Assembly: GCF_000741785.1 (NCBI RefSeq)
Contig: NZ_JGZP01000023.1
Location: 1 to 54,596, forward strand
Direction of reading: 5' to 3'
Origin: Bifidobacterium stellenboschense
GTDB taxonomy: Bacteria; Actinomycetota; Actinomycetes; Actinomycetales; Bifidobacteriaceae
Length of the DNA: 54,596 nt
Below the pieces are notes generated by a model. The model did not search any database and was not told the origin of the DNA. It saw nothing but the letters and a program-made list of their open reading frames with translations. This document shows positions 25,125 through 34,292 of this stretch, piece after piece. Position numbers and translations under genes: made by a program. Position 1 is the first letter of the stretch. Each line of letters begins with the position of its first letter.

Positions 25125-25715
25125 TCAGCGGTAGCCGTCCCAGAGGGGCGAGGGGAGCAGGGCGTCCTCGCAATCGGCCCACATCGTGTTGAGGTCGCGG
25201 CCGGGGGAGCGCAGCCAACGCAGCTGGACGCCGTCCATCATCGCGAAACCGGCTTCGAGCACATGCGCGACGTTCACGCCGTCCGGCACCGACCAGCGGA
25301 TGTTGAGCGCGTTCGCCACGGTGCGGCGCTCGCGGTCGGCGAAATAGTCGTGCGCCGGATGCTTCGGGTCGAGGGCCTCGGCGCTCAGCGTGGAGAACAT
25401 GTGCACCTGGTCGGGGCGGGTGCTGTTGAGCGCGACGATACGACGCCACATCTCGGCGATGAGCGGGCGGTCCATGGCGATCATGTCGGCCATGATCAGG
25501 TCTCCCGCACGGTCGTACTCGTCGGTGAGCGCGAGATGGAGCAGTCCCTCCTTGCTGCCCACGTAGTGCAGCACGCCGGCCTTGGTGAGTCCCACGGCGG
25601 TGGCGATGCGCTGGATCGACGTGCCGTAGTAGCCGAAGCGCCCGAAGGACAACGTGGTCGCTTCGAGGATGGAATGACGACGGTCGGTGTCGTCGGTGAG
25701 ATCGTTGGTGGTCAT
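25125..25715 (-). CDS. TetR-family regulator
   Basis: 196 aa from the ATG at 25715. The N-terminal TetR helix-turn-helix is RHSILEATTLSFGRFGYYGTSIQRIATAVGLTKAGVLHYVGSKEGLLHLAL (~residues 12-65), followed by an all-helical ligand domain. It is divergent from the GH3 beta-glucosidase. Two similar 14-bp palindromes, one adjacent to its own start and one at the GH3 promoter, are probable operators, so it likely represses both. Upstream in-frame starts (to 25751) would overlap the first operator and are disfavoured. Ligand unknown, presumably a glucoside or phenolic. Confidence 0.88.
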   Translation of the reverse strand: MTTNDLTDDTDRRHSILEATTLSFGRFGYYGTSIQRIATAVGLTKAGVLHYVGSKEGLLHLALTDEYDRAGDLIMADMIAMDRPLIAEMWRRIVALNSTRPDQVHMFSTLSAEALDPKHPAHDYFADRERRTVANALNIRWSVPDGVNVAHVLEAGFAMMDGVQLRWLRSPGRDLNTMWADCEDALLPSPLWDGYR

Positions 25716-25722
25716 GGTATGT

Positions 25723-25807
25723 ACCATACGGTCGGTTTGTAGGTATTCCAAATAATTTCGGCGTGTTGTATATGGTGTTCTGATAATCTACCTACCAACC
25801 GGTTGGT
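25723..25807. promoter_or_regulatory. TetR/GH3 intergenic region with two matching operators
   Basis: ACCATACGGTCGGT (25723-25736) and the perfect palindrome ACCAACCGGTTGGT (25794-25807) agree at 11 of 14 positions. The second follows a GATAAT -10-like box (25782-25787) for the GH3 gene. The first sits 8 bp upstream of the TetR ATG. This is the expected arrangement for a divergently acting TetR repressor. Confidence 0.65.
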
Positions 25808-25918
25808 TGAAAGCGGTTTGTCTGGGATTCGTGGATGAAGACCGGGCGGGCCATGCCGGAACGGACCAGCCGCACGGCTCAACGGAACACGCAAGAACTC
25901 AAGGAAAGAGGCAACGCC

Positions 25919-28165
25919 ATGAGCGAGCACACCTACCCGTCCGTCAAGGATCTGACGCTGGAGGAGAAGGCCTCCCTCACCTCCGGCGGCGACGCCTGGC
26001 ATCTGCAGGGCGTCGAAGCCAAGGGCATCCCCGGCTACATGATCACCGACGGCCCTCACGGCCTCAGGAAGTCCCTCGCCACCAGCACCGGCGAGACCGA
26101 CCTCGACGACTCCGTGCCCGCCACATGCTTCCCGCCGGCCGCCGGCCTGTCCAGCTCGTGGAACCCCTCGCTCGTGCGGAAGGTCGGCGAGGCCATGGGC
26201 GAGGAATGCATCCAGGAGAAGGTCGCCGTCATCCTCGGCCCCGGCGTCAACATCAAGCGCAACCCGCTCGGCGGCCGCTGCTTCGAATATTGGAGCGAAG
26301 ACCCGTACCTCGCCGGCCATGAGGCCGTCGGCATCGTCGAAGGCGTGCAGTCCAAGGGCGTGGGCACCTCGCTCAAGCATTTCGCCGTCAACAACCAGGA
26401 GACCGACCGCCTGCGCGTCGACGCGCGTGTCTCCCAGCGCGCCCTGCGCGAAATCTACCTGCCGGCCTTCGAGCACATCGTCAAGACCGCCCAGCCGTGG
26501 ACCATCATGTGCTCCTACAACCGCGTCAACGGCGTTCACTCCGCCCAGAACCGTTGGCTGCTCACCGACGTGCTGCGCGACGAATGGGGCTTCAAGGGCA
26601 TCGTCATGTCCGATTGGGGCGCCGACCACGACCGCGTCGCCTCCGTCAACGCCGGCCTCAACCTCGAGATGCCGCCGAGCGGCACCGACGACGAGATCGT
26701 CTACGCCGCCCGCGACGGCCGCATCGACCCCGCCCAGCTCGACCGCATGGCCCAAGGCATGATCGACCTGACCGACAAGGCCCGCGCCGCCATGAGCATC
26801 GACGGCTACCGCTTCGACGTCGACGCCCACGACGAGGTCGCCCACCAGGCCGCCGTCGAATCGATGGTCCTGCTTAAGAACGAGGACGCCATCCTGCCGC
26901 TGAAGAAGGACGCGAAGATCGCGGTCATCGGCGAATTCGCCCGCACCCCGCGCTATCAGGGCGGCGGCTCCTCCCACATCACTCCCACGAAGATGACCTC
27001 GTTCCTCGACACGCTCGCCGAACGCGGCATCAAGGCCGACTTCGCCCCCGGCTTCACGCTCGACCTCGACCCCGCCGACTCCGCGCTGGAACTCGAGGCC
27101 GTCGAGACCGCCAGGGACGCCGACGTGGCGCTCCTGTTCCTGGGCCTGCCCGAGGCCGCCGAATCCGAAGGCTTCGACCGCGAGACCCTCGACATGCCCG
27201 CCAAGCAGATCGAACTGCTCGCCAAGGTCGCCGCCGTCAACCCGAACGTCGCCGTCGTGCTGTCCAATGGCTCCGTCGTCTCCGTCGCCCCGTGGGCCGG
27301 CAACGCCAAGGGCATCCTTGAATCCTGGCTGCTCGGCCAGGCCGGCGGCCCCGCGCTCGCCGACGTGATCTTCGGCGAGGCCAGCCCGTCCGGCAAGCTC
27401 GCCCAGTCCATCCCGCTGGACATCAACGACGACCCGAGCATGCTCAACTGGCCTGGCGAGGAAGGCCACGTCGACTACGGCGAGGGCGTGTTCGTCGGCT
27501 ACCGCTACTACGACACCTACGATGTCGCCGTCGACTACCCGTTCGGCTACGGCCTGAGCTATGCCTCGTTCGAGATCTCCGACGTCCATGCGGAGAAGAC
27601 CGGAGCGAACACCGCGTCCGTGACCGCCACCGTAGCCAACGTCTCCGACGTGGACGGCGCCGAGACCGTGCAGGTGTACGTCGCCCCCGGCAAGGCCGAA
27701 GTGGCACGCCCGTCCCACGAGCTCAAGGGCTTCGCCAAGGTGTTCCTTAAGGCGGGCGAATCGAAGACCGTGACGTTCGATCTCGACGGTCGCGCCTTCG
27801 CCTACTGGTCCGAGAAGTACGGCGACTGGCACATCGAGGCCGGCGCATACGGCATCGAGGTCGGCACGTCCAGTCGTGACATCGCCGCGACCGCCACCGT
27901 CGAGCTCGAAGGCGACGGCAAGTCGCTGCCGCTCGACGAATGGTCCACGTACGGCGAATGGGAGGCGGACCCGGTCGGCGCGAGGGTCGTCGCTGCCGTC
28001 GAAGCCGCCGGTGAATCGGGTACGCTGCCGAAGCTGCCCGACAACACCATGATGCGTATCTTCCTCAAGTCCATGCCCATCAATTCGATGCCGATGCTGA
28101 TGAGTGACGGCGGCAGGCGCATCACCGCCTTCATGCTCGACGAATACGCCAAGCTCACGAAGTAG
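25919..28165 (+). CDS. GH3 beta-glucosidase
   Basis: 748 aa from ATG 25919, which has GGAAAGAGG upstream; the longer frame from 25835 has a non-homologous start. Retaining glycosidase that removes beta-linked glucose (or a related sugar). The N-terminal barrel has DGPHGLR and the nucleophile Asp in GFKGIVMSDWGADHD (~residue 232). The second alpha/beta domain has LLKNEDAILPLKK and the SEGFDRETLDMP loop, which carries the acid/base Glu (~417). An Fn3-like domain (~560-670) and a short helical tail follow. No signal peptide, so cytoplasmic. Controlled, by position, by the divergent TetR regulator. Confidence 0.95.
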   Translation: MSEHTYPSVKDLTLEEKASLTSGGDAWHLQGVEAKGIPGYMITDGPHGLRKSLATSTGETDLDDSVPATCFPPAAGLSSSWNPSLVRKVGEAMGEECIQEKVAVILGPGVNIKRNPLGGRCFEYWSEDPYLAGHEAVGIVEGVQSKGVGTSLKHFAVNNQETDRLRVDARVSQRALREIYLPAFEHIVKTAQPWTIMCSYNRVNGVHSAQNRWLLTDVLRDEWGFKGIVMSDWGADHDRVASVNAGLNLEMPPSGTDDEIVYAARDGRIDPAQLDRMAQGMIDLTDKARAAMSIDGYRFDVDAHDEVAHQAAVESMVLLKNEDAILPLKKDAKIAVIGEFARTPRYQGGGSSHITPTKMTSFLDTLAERGIKADFAPGFTLDLDPADSALELEAVETARDADVALLFLGLPEAAESEGFDRETLDMPAKQIELLAKVAAVNPNVAVVLSNGSVVSVAPWAGNAKGILESWLLGQAGGPALADVIFGEASPSGKLAQSIPLDINDDPSMLNWPGEEGHVDYGEGVFVGYRYYDTYDVAVDYPFGYGLSYASFEISDVHAEKTGANTASVTATVANVSDVDGAETVQVYVAPGKAEVARPSHELKGFAKVFLKAGESKTVTFDLDGRAFAYWSEKYGDWHIEAGAYGIEVGTSSRDIAATATVELEGDGKSLPLDEWSTYGEWEADPVGARVVAAVEAAGESGTLPKLPDNTMMRIFLKSMPINSMPMLMSDGGRRITAFMLDEYAKLTK

Positions 28166-28506
28166 TCGTGCGGGGGCGTCGCGCCCACGTCGCCCATGGT
28201 CCGGGTTTCCGGCCGTTCGGCCGGCCTGGGCCTGTGACGTGACGTGACGATGTCCCCGTGGCGCTTCCGAACCGCATCTCGGTCGTCGGGTCGTCCGTCC
28301 AACGGCCGTCCCCGCCGGGCGAGATGCGGTTTCCCGGGCCATGGTGCGGACCCTGTCTTTTCCCTGAATCCCCGTAAATCCCTATCCCCTTATATCCCAC
28401 GAACCGCGTTCCATCCGCCATGCCGAATCGCTTCGGTCTGCGGACGGGGCGCGGTTTTTGCGTTGCATGCGGGTTTCGGGGCGGGCGTTTCGTGTCGGAC
28501 CCTCAT

Positions 28507-28575
28507 TTGACAACCCTCGAAGTGCTCTCTATAGTGTTACTTACACGTGTTAGTAACACGAGTTAGCAAATCAGC
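28507..28575 (+). promoter_or_regulatory. Promoter with operator for the MFS-A2/PAD unit
   Basis: TTGACA (28507-28512), a 17-bp spacer and TATAGT (28530-28535) are near-consensus. An operator, TTACTTACACGTGTTAGTAA (28537-28556), starts right after the -10. A second overlapping half-match, GTAACACGAGTTAGCAAA, runs on to 28571 and matches the operator at 34401-34418. The centre ACACGTGT and CG axis suit a LacI-family protein. The remaining upstream gap (28166-28506) holds nothing I can support. Confidence 0.8.
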
Positions 28576-28631
28576 GGAACAAGCCGGAATGCGCGAGGAC
28601 GCGCACCGACGCAAGGAGAAAGGCAACCGCA

Positions 28632-29948
28632 ATGTCGCAGCAGGAACAGCAAGGGACGCAATCGACCGCGCCGCAGGAGCGCGGAGGCAAGAACAAACTC
28701 GGCAGGTACTTCGGGCTCACCGCAGCATCGGGGCTCGGATCGATCCTCGGATCGGGCATCATCAGCAGCCTGGCGACCACGCTGTCGCTGTGGCAGGCCG
28801 GACTCGGCATCGACCCGGCCCAGGTCGGCGTCCTCTCCGGAGCGCTCACCCTCGCCATCGCCGGCGGTTCGCTCGCGGGCGGCGCCGTCGCCGGCGCGCT
28901 GGGCATGGTGACCGTGTTCAACTGGATCAACGCGGTCTACGCCATCGGCGCCCTCCTGTGCGTCTTCGCCCAGAACTACGCCATGCTGCTGGCCGGCGTG
29001 ATCATCGCCGGCGTCGCCTCCGGCATCGAACTGCCCGTCACGCTGTCCGTGCTCTCGCATGACGCGCCGGACAACGAGACCCAATCGCAGATGGTCTCCT
29101 ACACGCAGATGTTCTGGATGATCGGCATCGGTCTGTCCGCCCTCGTCGGCTTTGCCACCTCCGCGATGGTGCCGCCGAACAACGCGCGCGTCCAGTTCGC
29201 CATCCTCGCCGCCATCGCCGTCGTCGCATGGGCCTGGAGGCTCCTGTCGCCGAAGTTCCGCACGCTGCACCGCGAAGGCGACGAGATGAGCGCGCGCAAG
29301 ACCGCCTCCACGAACGACGGGACCAAGGCGAAGGTCAACATCCTGTCCGTCTTCCGTGGTGTGCAGAACCGCAAGTACGTGCTGTTCCTGGTCACCATCT
29401 TCCTGTTCTACGCGCTGTGGAACCTGCTGGCGAACACCTGGGGCCAGTTCCAGACCTACATGCTCGTCTCCTCCGGGGCCTCGCAGACCCTCGCCACCGG
29501 CGCAGGCCTGGTGCTCACCGTCGTGGCCATCGTGTTCTCCCCGATCTTCATCAAGGTGGTCTCCGGCAAGTGGCGCACCGTCGGCTACATAATTGGCGCC
29601 GCCCTGCAGATCGCGGCTCTCGTGCTCATGGCCGCCGGAGGCGGCGTGCTGTGGCTGATCGTCGCGGGCCTGCTGCTCAACAACCTCGGCAGCCCGCTCG
29701 CCGGCGAGATGCTGTACAAGGTGTGGACTCAGGAATCCTTCCCCGAGGAGGTCCGCACCAGCATCCAGGGCGTCACCAACGGCGTGTCCCGACTGCTGTG
29801 CGCGCTGTTCGCCATGGTCACCCCGATGCTCGTGCAGCCCGAGCGCCTGGTCGGCACGCTGTGGTGCTTCGTCGTGGTGATGTGCGTGAGCATGGCGCTC
29901 GGCGGCGCGGTCATCATGCTGCAGCGCAAGTACGGCATCGAACGCTGA
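28632..29948 (+). CDS. MFS transporter A2 (phenolic/rhamnoside locus 2)
   Basis: 438 aa major facilitator permease, paralogue of MFS-A1 (shared NLLANTWGQFQTYM, LAGEMLYKVWTQESFP and GSILGSGIISSLATTL). AAGGAG precedes the ATG. Transcribed from the strong TTGACA/TATAGT promoter carrying the locus 2 operator, with the phenolic acid decarboxylase gene directly downstream. It is therefore a good candidate for importing the acylated or phenolic glycoside, but export of a decarboxylation product is also possible. Confidence 0.88.
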   Translation: MSQQEQQGTQSTAPQERGGKNKLGRYFGLTAASGLGSILGSGIISSLATTLSLWQAGLGIDPAQVGVLSGALTLAIAGGSLAGGAVAGALGMVTVFNWINAVYAIGALLCVFAQNYAMLLAGVIIAGVASGIELPVTLSVLSHDAPDNETQSQMVSYTQMFWMIGIGLSALVGFATSAMVPPNNARVQFAILAAIAVVAWAWRLLSPKFRTLHREGDEMSARKTASTNDGTKAKVNILSVFRGVQNRKYVLFLVTIFLFYALWNLLANTWGQFQTYMLVSSGASQTLATGAGLVLTVVAIVFSPIFIKVVSGKWRTVGYIIGAALQIAALVLMAAGGGVLWLIVAGLLLNNLGSPLAGEMLYKVWTQESFPEEVRTSIQGVTNGVSRLLCALFAMVTPMLVQPERLVGTLWCFVVVMCVSMALGGAVIMLQRKYGIER

Positions 29949-29959
29949 GGCGTCTCCGA

Positions 29960-29996
29960 CCGGCCCGTCCCGCCCTTCGCGAGGCGGGCCGGCCGG
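29960..29996 (+). terminator. Intercistronic hairpin between MFS-A2 and PAD
   Basis: CCCGCC/GGCGGG inner stem and CCGGCC/GGCCGG outer stem with a small internal loop, 11 nt after the MFS stop and without a T-run. The same position is used by hairpins in locus 1. Confidence 0.45.
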
Positions 29997-30050
29997 CATC
30001 GGTCGGCATCAGCCAACGTCAACCATCGATCAAACAACCAAGGAGCAGCA

Positions 30051-30608
30051 ATGGCCATCACCCCCGTCACCCCGATCAGGCGCTTCGACACCCTCGATGA
30101 CTTCCTGGGCACCCATTTCATCTACACGTACGACAACGGCTGGGAATACGAATGGTATGCGAAGAACGACCACACCGTCGACTACCGCATCCACGGCGGC
30201 ATGGTCGCCGGCCGTTGGGTCAACGACCAGGAGGCGACCATCGTCCGCCTCGCCTCCGGTGTGTTCAAGATCGCCTGGACCGAGCCGACGGGCACCGACG
30301 TGGCGCTCGACTTCATGCCCAACGAGGGCAGGCTCCATGGTGTGATCTTCTTCCCGCGTTGGGTGCACGAACACCCCGAGATCACCGTATGCCACCAGAA
30401 CGAGCACATCGGCCTCATGGAGGAGTCCCGCGCTAGGTATGCGACCTACCCGAAGCTCGTGGTCCCCGAATTCGCGACCATCACCTACATGGGCGACGCC
30501 GGGGTCGACAACGACGATGTGATCTGCGAGGCCCCGTACCCGGGCATGACCGACGACATCCGTGCCGGCCGGTACTACGACTCCGACTACCGGCGCATCG
30601 GCCACTGA
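30051..30608 (+). CDS. padC: Phenolic acid decarboxylase
   Basis: 185 aa. It decarboxylates p-coumaric, ferulic or caffeic acid to vinylphenols without a cofactor; cytoplasmic. The sequence is unmistakable: [92 protein letters not shown]. Residues matching the described Bacillus PadC active site (Tyr11, Tyr13, Tyr19, Arg41, Glu64) appear as Y25, Y27, Y33, R55 and E78, all present. The N-terminus has ~12 extra residues. AAGGAG precedes the ATG. No PadR-type regulator is adjacent; instead it shares the locus 2 operator promoter with MFS-A2. The family is best known from lactobacilli and bacilli, so lateral transfer is possible. Confidence 0.96.
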   Translation: MAITPVTPIRRFDTLDDFLGTHFIYTYDNGWEYEWYAKNDHTVDYRIHGGMVAGRWVNDQEATIVRLASGVFKIAWTEPTGTDVALDFMPNEGRLHGVIFFPRWVHEHPEITVCHQNEHIGLMEESRARYATYPKLVVPEFATITYMGDAGVDNDDVICEAPYPGMTDDIRAGRYYDSDYRRIGH

Positions 30609-30630
30609 TATCACGTCACGTCCAGCGTGT

Positions 30631-30659
30631 GGCCCACCGGAATTGCCTTCCGGTGGGCC
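30631..30659 (+). terminator. Rho-independent terminator after PAD
   Basis: Perfect 12-bp stem GGCCCACCGGAA / TTCCGGTGGGCC with a 5-nt loop, followed by a pyrimidine-rich GCCGCCTTTCTAT stretch, 22 nt after the PAD stop. Confidence 0.8.
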
Positions 30660-30780
30660 GCCTTTCTATATGTATTCTGTTCCTGTTCCTGTTCCCTGTT
30701 TGGCGTCGTGGCGGGGCTCGTCGTCCCATCCGTCGAAGCATATGCCCGCATGATTCGCTTGCCGGCCCGGCTCATGGGTT

Positions 30781-30880
30781 TGTGCGTGGTTCGGGGTGGC
30801 GCCTGCGCAGTTTGGGATCATACGTGCGCGGTTTGTGGCCTACGTGCGTGATTCGCGGCCTTACGTGCGGACGGTGGTGT
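30781..30880. repeat. Degenerate 20-bp tandem repeat, left array
   Basis: Five 20-bp units start at 30781, 30801, 30821, 30841 and 30861. The clearest are TACGTGCGCGGTTTGTGGCC and TACGTGCGTGATTCGCGGCC. They share a TACGTGCG core and form a left array facing a right array of inverted relatives at 31007-31086. No gene is supported in 30609-31128. Confidence 0.7.
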
Positions 30881-31006
30881 TGAAAGAGGGCCGGTCGATC
30901 CTATTGCGCTGTCCTCGGATCGCTGGAATTTCAACACTGATTCGAATCCGACTTCCTCTTTGTCGGCGTCGCGGGTACTCGGGCATACTCCGCAGCAAAT
31001 GCCCTT

Positions 31007-31086
31007 AAGTGCGCATGTGACCTTGTAACTGCGCACGTATCTTGGCAATTATGCATGTAACTCGTCAAGTGCGCACATGGCCCGTC
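31007..31086. repeat. Degenerate 20-bp tandem repeat, right array
   Basis: Four 20-bp units start at 31007, 31027, 31047 and 31067 (for example AACTGCGCACGTATCTTGGC and AAGTGCGCACATGGCCCGTC). Their GCGCACGTA core is the reverse complement of the left array's TACGTGCGC. Confidence 0.7.
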
Positions 31087-31119
31087 GTTCGCTTCGGCGG
31101 GCCATGTGCGCACTTGACG
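31063..31119 (-). terminator. 22-bp perfect inverted repeat at the end of the esterase gene
   Basis: The left arm (31063-31084) and right arm (31098-31119) are perfect reverse complements over 22 bp with a 13-nt loop, beginning 9 bp beyond the esterase stop on the minus strand. The stem is built from the last unit of the 20-bp repeat array. Confidence 0.75.
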
Positions 31120-31128
31120 GCCGGCGGC

Positions 31129-32754
31129 TTATATCGTGATGGTGAAGGGCAACGCCGGCACACCGGCCCGATTGACGAGGTTAACCCGGTACCAACCGGT
31201 TTGCGCGAAATCCACCGTGATCGGCGTGGAGCGTCGTGCGCCGGTCGCGGAGTCGTCGTGATTGGACGGCCTGAATGTGCCCGGGGAGTCGAATACGTCG
31301 ATGATGAGATCGGATTCGTCGAGTGTGGCCCGATATCGCACCGAATGCCCGTCGAGTCGAACGTCGAGGGCCGTGATGGTGTCGGTCCCGTCGGCGCAGT
31401 GGAGTCCGCCCGGCGCGTGATCGAAGGGGATGGCGATGCGCTCATGTCCGTGCGGCACGGGGGCGGCTCCTTCCGTCGCGGGCGTGATGAGTGTGCGCAT
31501 CGCGCGGGCCGTCATCGCCTCCGGCGCGTCCGCCAGGACGTCTTCCCCATACACATGCCGCCGTGCCATCAGCGCGAACCGATGCCCCGGAATGCGTTTG
31601 TCCTTGGGGTGGATGTCGTCCTCCTGGCCGGCGTCCGAAATCGAGCACAGCCATGTATCCGCCGATGCATCGACGGCCTGTTGCTGGCGGGCTCGGATGA
31701 CGGGGAAATCGTTGTGTTCGATGAACCACCAATGGCCGAAACCGGGAAGCTGCATCACCAGGAACGGCAGGGTGTCGTCGTTCCATAGGGCCCGCCAGTC
31801 GTTGATCAATGCGATGAGCATGTCGGCATACAGTGTGTTGCGGCCGGGGAGGTCGTCGCTCTCTCCCTGGTACCACAGCACCCCGCGTATCGCATACGGC
31901 GCGATCGGACGCACCATATGGTCGAACAGGCTTCCGGGGCGTTGCTGGGGTTGCAGGCCGGGCAGTCCCCCAATGGGGTCCGCGGTGAGGAATGCGTCAA
32001 TCTCGTCCGTGGTCGGGGTGGCAGGCAGGATGAAATCGTTGAACGTGTCCTCGACGATGTTGCCGCGGTCGTTGAACGGGTTGCCATGCTGCTTCGCCCA
32101 ATAGGCGTCCATGCCTCCGGCCTGCTCGATCCCGCGTTCCCAATCCTCGATCCAAGGGCCTCCCGCCAGCTCGCAGGATCGTTCGCTGATCCATGCCTGG
32201 GAGCTGGTGCCGCCCCAGGAACAGCCGATGATGCCGATGGGGACGTTGAGGTCGGTATGGAGCTCGGTGGCGAAATAGTAGGCGATGGCGCCCCAGTAAT
32301 CGAGATTCGTCTCGTTCGCCACGCGCCATAGGCCCATGCGGCTGTAATCGAACTCGTCGAGTTGACCGTCATAGCAGATTTCCGGCATGTCGATGAACCG
32401 CAGATCGGGATTGCCGCAGTGGGGTGCGACTTCGGTGCGATGGCGTTCGTGGCGCATGAAGAATTCCATGTTCGATTGGCCGGCCGCGATCCATACTTCG
32501 CCCACCGCCACATCCGACACGGTGATCGGGGTGGATGCGGCGTCGCCGGTGACGGTCATCGTGTCCCCGGAGGAGACGCCGAGCGGCGGCAGCGTGACCG
32601 ACCAGTTCCCGTCCTCGTGTGTGACGGCGGATGCCGTTTCGCCCTGGAAGACGACCGTCACGCGGGTTCCCGGGGCGGCGGTGCCCCAAACTGGTACGGG
32701 GCGGCCCTGTTGCAATACCATGTGATTGCCGAACGGTGATCCCAGGGTGAGCAT
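31129..32754 (-). CDS. SGNH/sialate O-acetylesterase-like carbohydrate esterase
   Basis: 541 aa from the ATG at 32754 (AAGGAG upstream); the frame is open much further upstream but overlaps the MFS gene, so the long version is not real. N-terminal beta domain (MVLQQGRPVPVWGTAAPG, GEVWIAAGQSNMEFF). The SGNH Ser is in GQSNMEF (~residue 95), further blocks are IGIIGCSWGGTSSQAWIS and LWYQGESDD, and the C-terminal DAGQEDDIHPKDK holds the catalytic Asp-His pair. Family members remove O-acetyl or other acyl groups from sugars. In this neighbourhood it could deacylate the imported glycoside (acetyl or hydroxycinnamoyl). No signal peptide, so cytoplasmic. It appears cotranscribed with MFS-B2 upstream on the minus strand. 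Confidence 0.87.
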   Translation of the reverse strand: MLTLGSPFGNHMVLQQGRPVPVWGTAAPGTRVTVVFQGETASAVTHEDGNWSVTLPPLGVSSGDTMTVTGDAASTPITVSDVAVGEVWIAAGQSNMEFFMRHERHRTEVAPHCGNPDLRFIDMPEICYDGQLDEFDYSRMGLWRVANETNLDYWGAIAYYFATELHTDLNVPIGIIGCSWGGTSSQAWISERSCELAGGPWIEDWERGIEQAGGMDAYWAKQHGNPFNDRGNIVEDTFNDFILPATPTTDEIDAFLTADPIGGLPGLQPQQRPGSLFDHMVRPIAPYAIRGVLWYQGESDDLPGRNTLYADMLIALINDWRALWNDDTLPFLVMQLPGFGHWWFIEHNDFPVIRARQQQAVDASADTWLCSISDAGQEDDIHPKDKRIPGHRFALMARRHVYGEDVLADAPEAMTARAMRTLITPATEGAAPVPHGHERIAIPFDHAPGGLHCADGTDTITALDVRLDGHSVRYRATLDESDLIIDVFDSPGTFRPSNHDDSATGARRSTPITVDFAQTGWYRVNLVNRAGVPALPFTITI

Positions 32755-32924
32755 GGGAGACTCCTTGCGGTGGAGGACGGGGGATATGGAGGGCCGTGCC
32801 ATGGAACAGGCAAGGCCTGTCGTTGTTCGTCGCGTTATCGGCGCTGTTGCAGCACAGGGCGCCGTCCGGAAGAGGGGATTCCGTTCCGGCGCGTGCGTGC
32901 GGACGGGTAGGGGCAATGGTCCGG

Positions 32925-34196
32925 TCAGCGGATGCCGCGGATGGCGAAGGTGCATGCGCCGCACAGCGCGGCGAGCACGACGCCCATCGCGAACAGCGGG
33001 GCGTAGCCGCCGAACGCGCCGATGAGCAGCGATCCGACGAGCGCGGCGAACATGGCGGTCGCCGAGGACGCGGCGTTGAGGATGCCCATGTCGCGTCCCT
33101 CCTTGCCGGGGCAGGGCAGCACGCGGCTCATGAGCGCCGCGTCGACGGAGAAGTACACGCCTCCGGCCGCGCCGGAGATGGCGTTGAACGCGATCATGCC
33201 GCCCCAGGTGGGCATGACGAGCGGGCATGCGTAGGCGGCGATCATGGCGAAGCCGGCGATGCCCACGATCGTCTTGGTGAGGTCGAATCTGTCGGCGATG
33301 GCGCCGCAGGTGAGCACCGCGGCGATCTGGAAGACGGTGGAGATCGTCGACAGCGTCGCGACGGCCACCGTGGCGTTGCCTCCGGGCAGCCGGTCCGCGC
33401 CGATGTAGTCGGTGAGGATGTACATGGTGTAGCTGGAGACGGCGAAGAACGCCAGGTAGAAGGTGAGCCTGGAAAGGAAGGTCATCGTGAAGTTCCAGTG
33501 CCGGAACGCCTCGAGGAAGCTCAGCGAGAATTCGCCGCGCTCCTTCTTTTCGGGGCGGGGCATGTCCGTGGAGGACGGTTCGCGCGAGCCGAGGACGAAG
33601 GCGGCGGTGGCCACGACCATGGTGGCGCCGACGGTGATGTAGGCGGTCGCCGGGGCCACGCGGGAGGCGAGGTTCACGAAGATGAGGACGCCGAGCGGCA
33701 GTCCCAGGCCGAGTACGGAGGATGCGGTGCCGCGCTTGTTCTCGGGGATGCGGTCGGGCAGCACGGCGTACAGGCATCCGGAGTACCAGTTGGTGCAGGC
33801 GCCGAACAGGCCCATGAGCGCGATGACGGCGATGATGGACGTCGAGGCGCCGATGAGGAGTAGGATGGCGCAGATGGCGACGGACAGCGCCGCCAGGTAG
33901 GGGGAGCGGCGGCCGAACCGCGTGCGCGTGCGGTCGGAGACGGCAGGTCCGATGACGATGAACAGCGTGCCCATGATGCCGGAGACCAGTGAGATGTTCG
34001 CGATGTCGGCGACCTTGCCGGCCGGGTCGAGCTGCGCGACGAGCGAGGGGACGAGCACCTGGCTCATGGACTGCATGGCGCCGTACAGCGCGACGACCGG
34101 CAGGGCGAGCAGCGCTATGGTGCGCGTGGGGGATGCGGCGCGGCGTGCGGCGTGTTGTTCCGTGCCGCCCGGGGTTTGCTGGTCGTTGTTCGTCAT
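32925..34196 (-). CDS. MFS transporter B2 (GPH/SLC45-like, locus 2)
   Basis: 423 aa multi-spanning permease with VSDRTRTRFGRRSPYL after helix 2 and VLPDRIPENKRGTASS, paralogous to MFS-B1. The N-terminal ~20 residues are polar (MTNNDQQTPGGTEQHAARRA). It is divergent from rhamnosidase 2 and shares the operator region. The esterase gene follows on the same strand after a ~170-bp gap. Probable glycoside importer, or exporter of a pathway product. Confidence 0.87.
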   Translation of the reverse strand: MTNNDQQTPGGTEQHAARRAASPTRTIALLALPVVALYGAMQSMSQVLVPSLVAQLDPAGKVADIANISLVSGIMGTLFIVIGPAVSDRTRTRFGRRSPYLAALSVAICAILLLIGASTSIIAVIALMGLFGACTNWYSGCLYAVLPDRIPENKRGTASSVLGLGLPLGVLIFVNLASRVAPATAYITVGATMVVATAAFVLGSREPSSTDMPRPEKKERGEFSLSFLEAFRHWNFTMTFLSRLTFYLAFFAVSSYTMYILTDYIGADRLPGGNATVAVATLSTISTVFQIAAVLTCGAIADRFDLTKTIVGIAGFAMIAAYACPLVMPTWGGMIAFNAISGAAGGVYFSVDAALMSRVLPCPGKEGRDMGILNAASSATAMFAALVGSLLIGAFGGYAPLFAMGVVLAALCGACTFAIRGIR

Positions 34197-34292
34197 GGCG
34201 GTCTCCTTTGATGCTGCTGATGCTGCGGGGCGTCGTCGGCGGCGCCCGTCGTGGTCCCGGCACGTGCGTCTTGGCGTGACCTATATCGAAGA

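Noticed and set aside
32755..34263. N-terminal extension of the esterase frame toward 34263
   Set aside because: The extension is the out-of-frame image of the MFS-B2 gene on the same strand; the esterase homology starts at the ATG at 32754 with its own AAGGAG.
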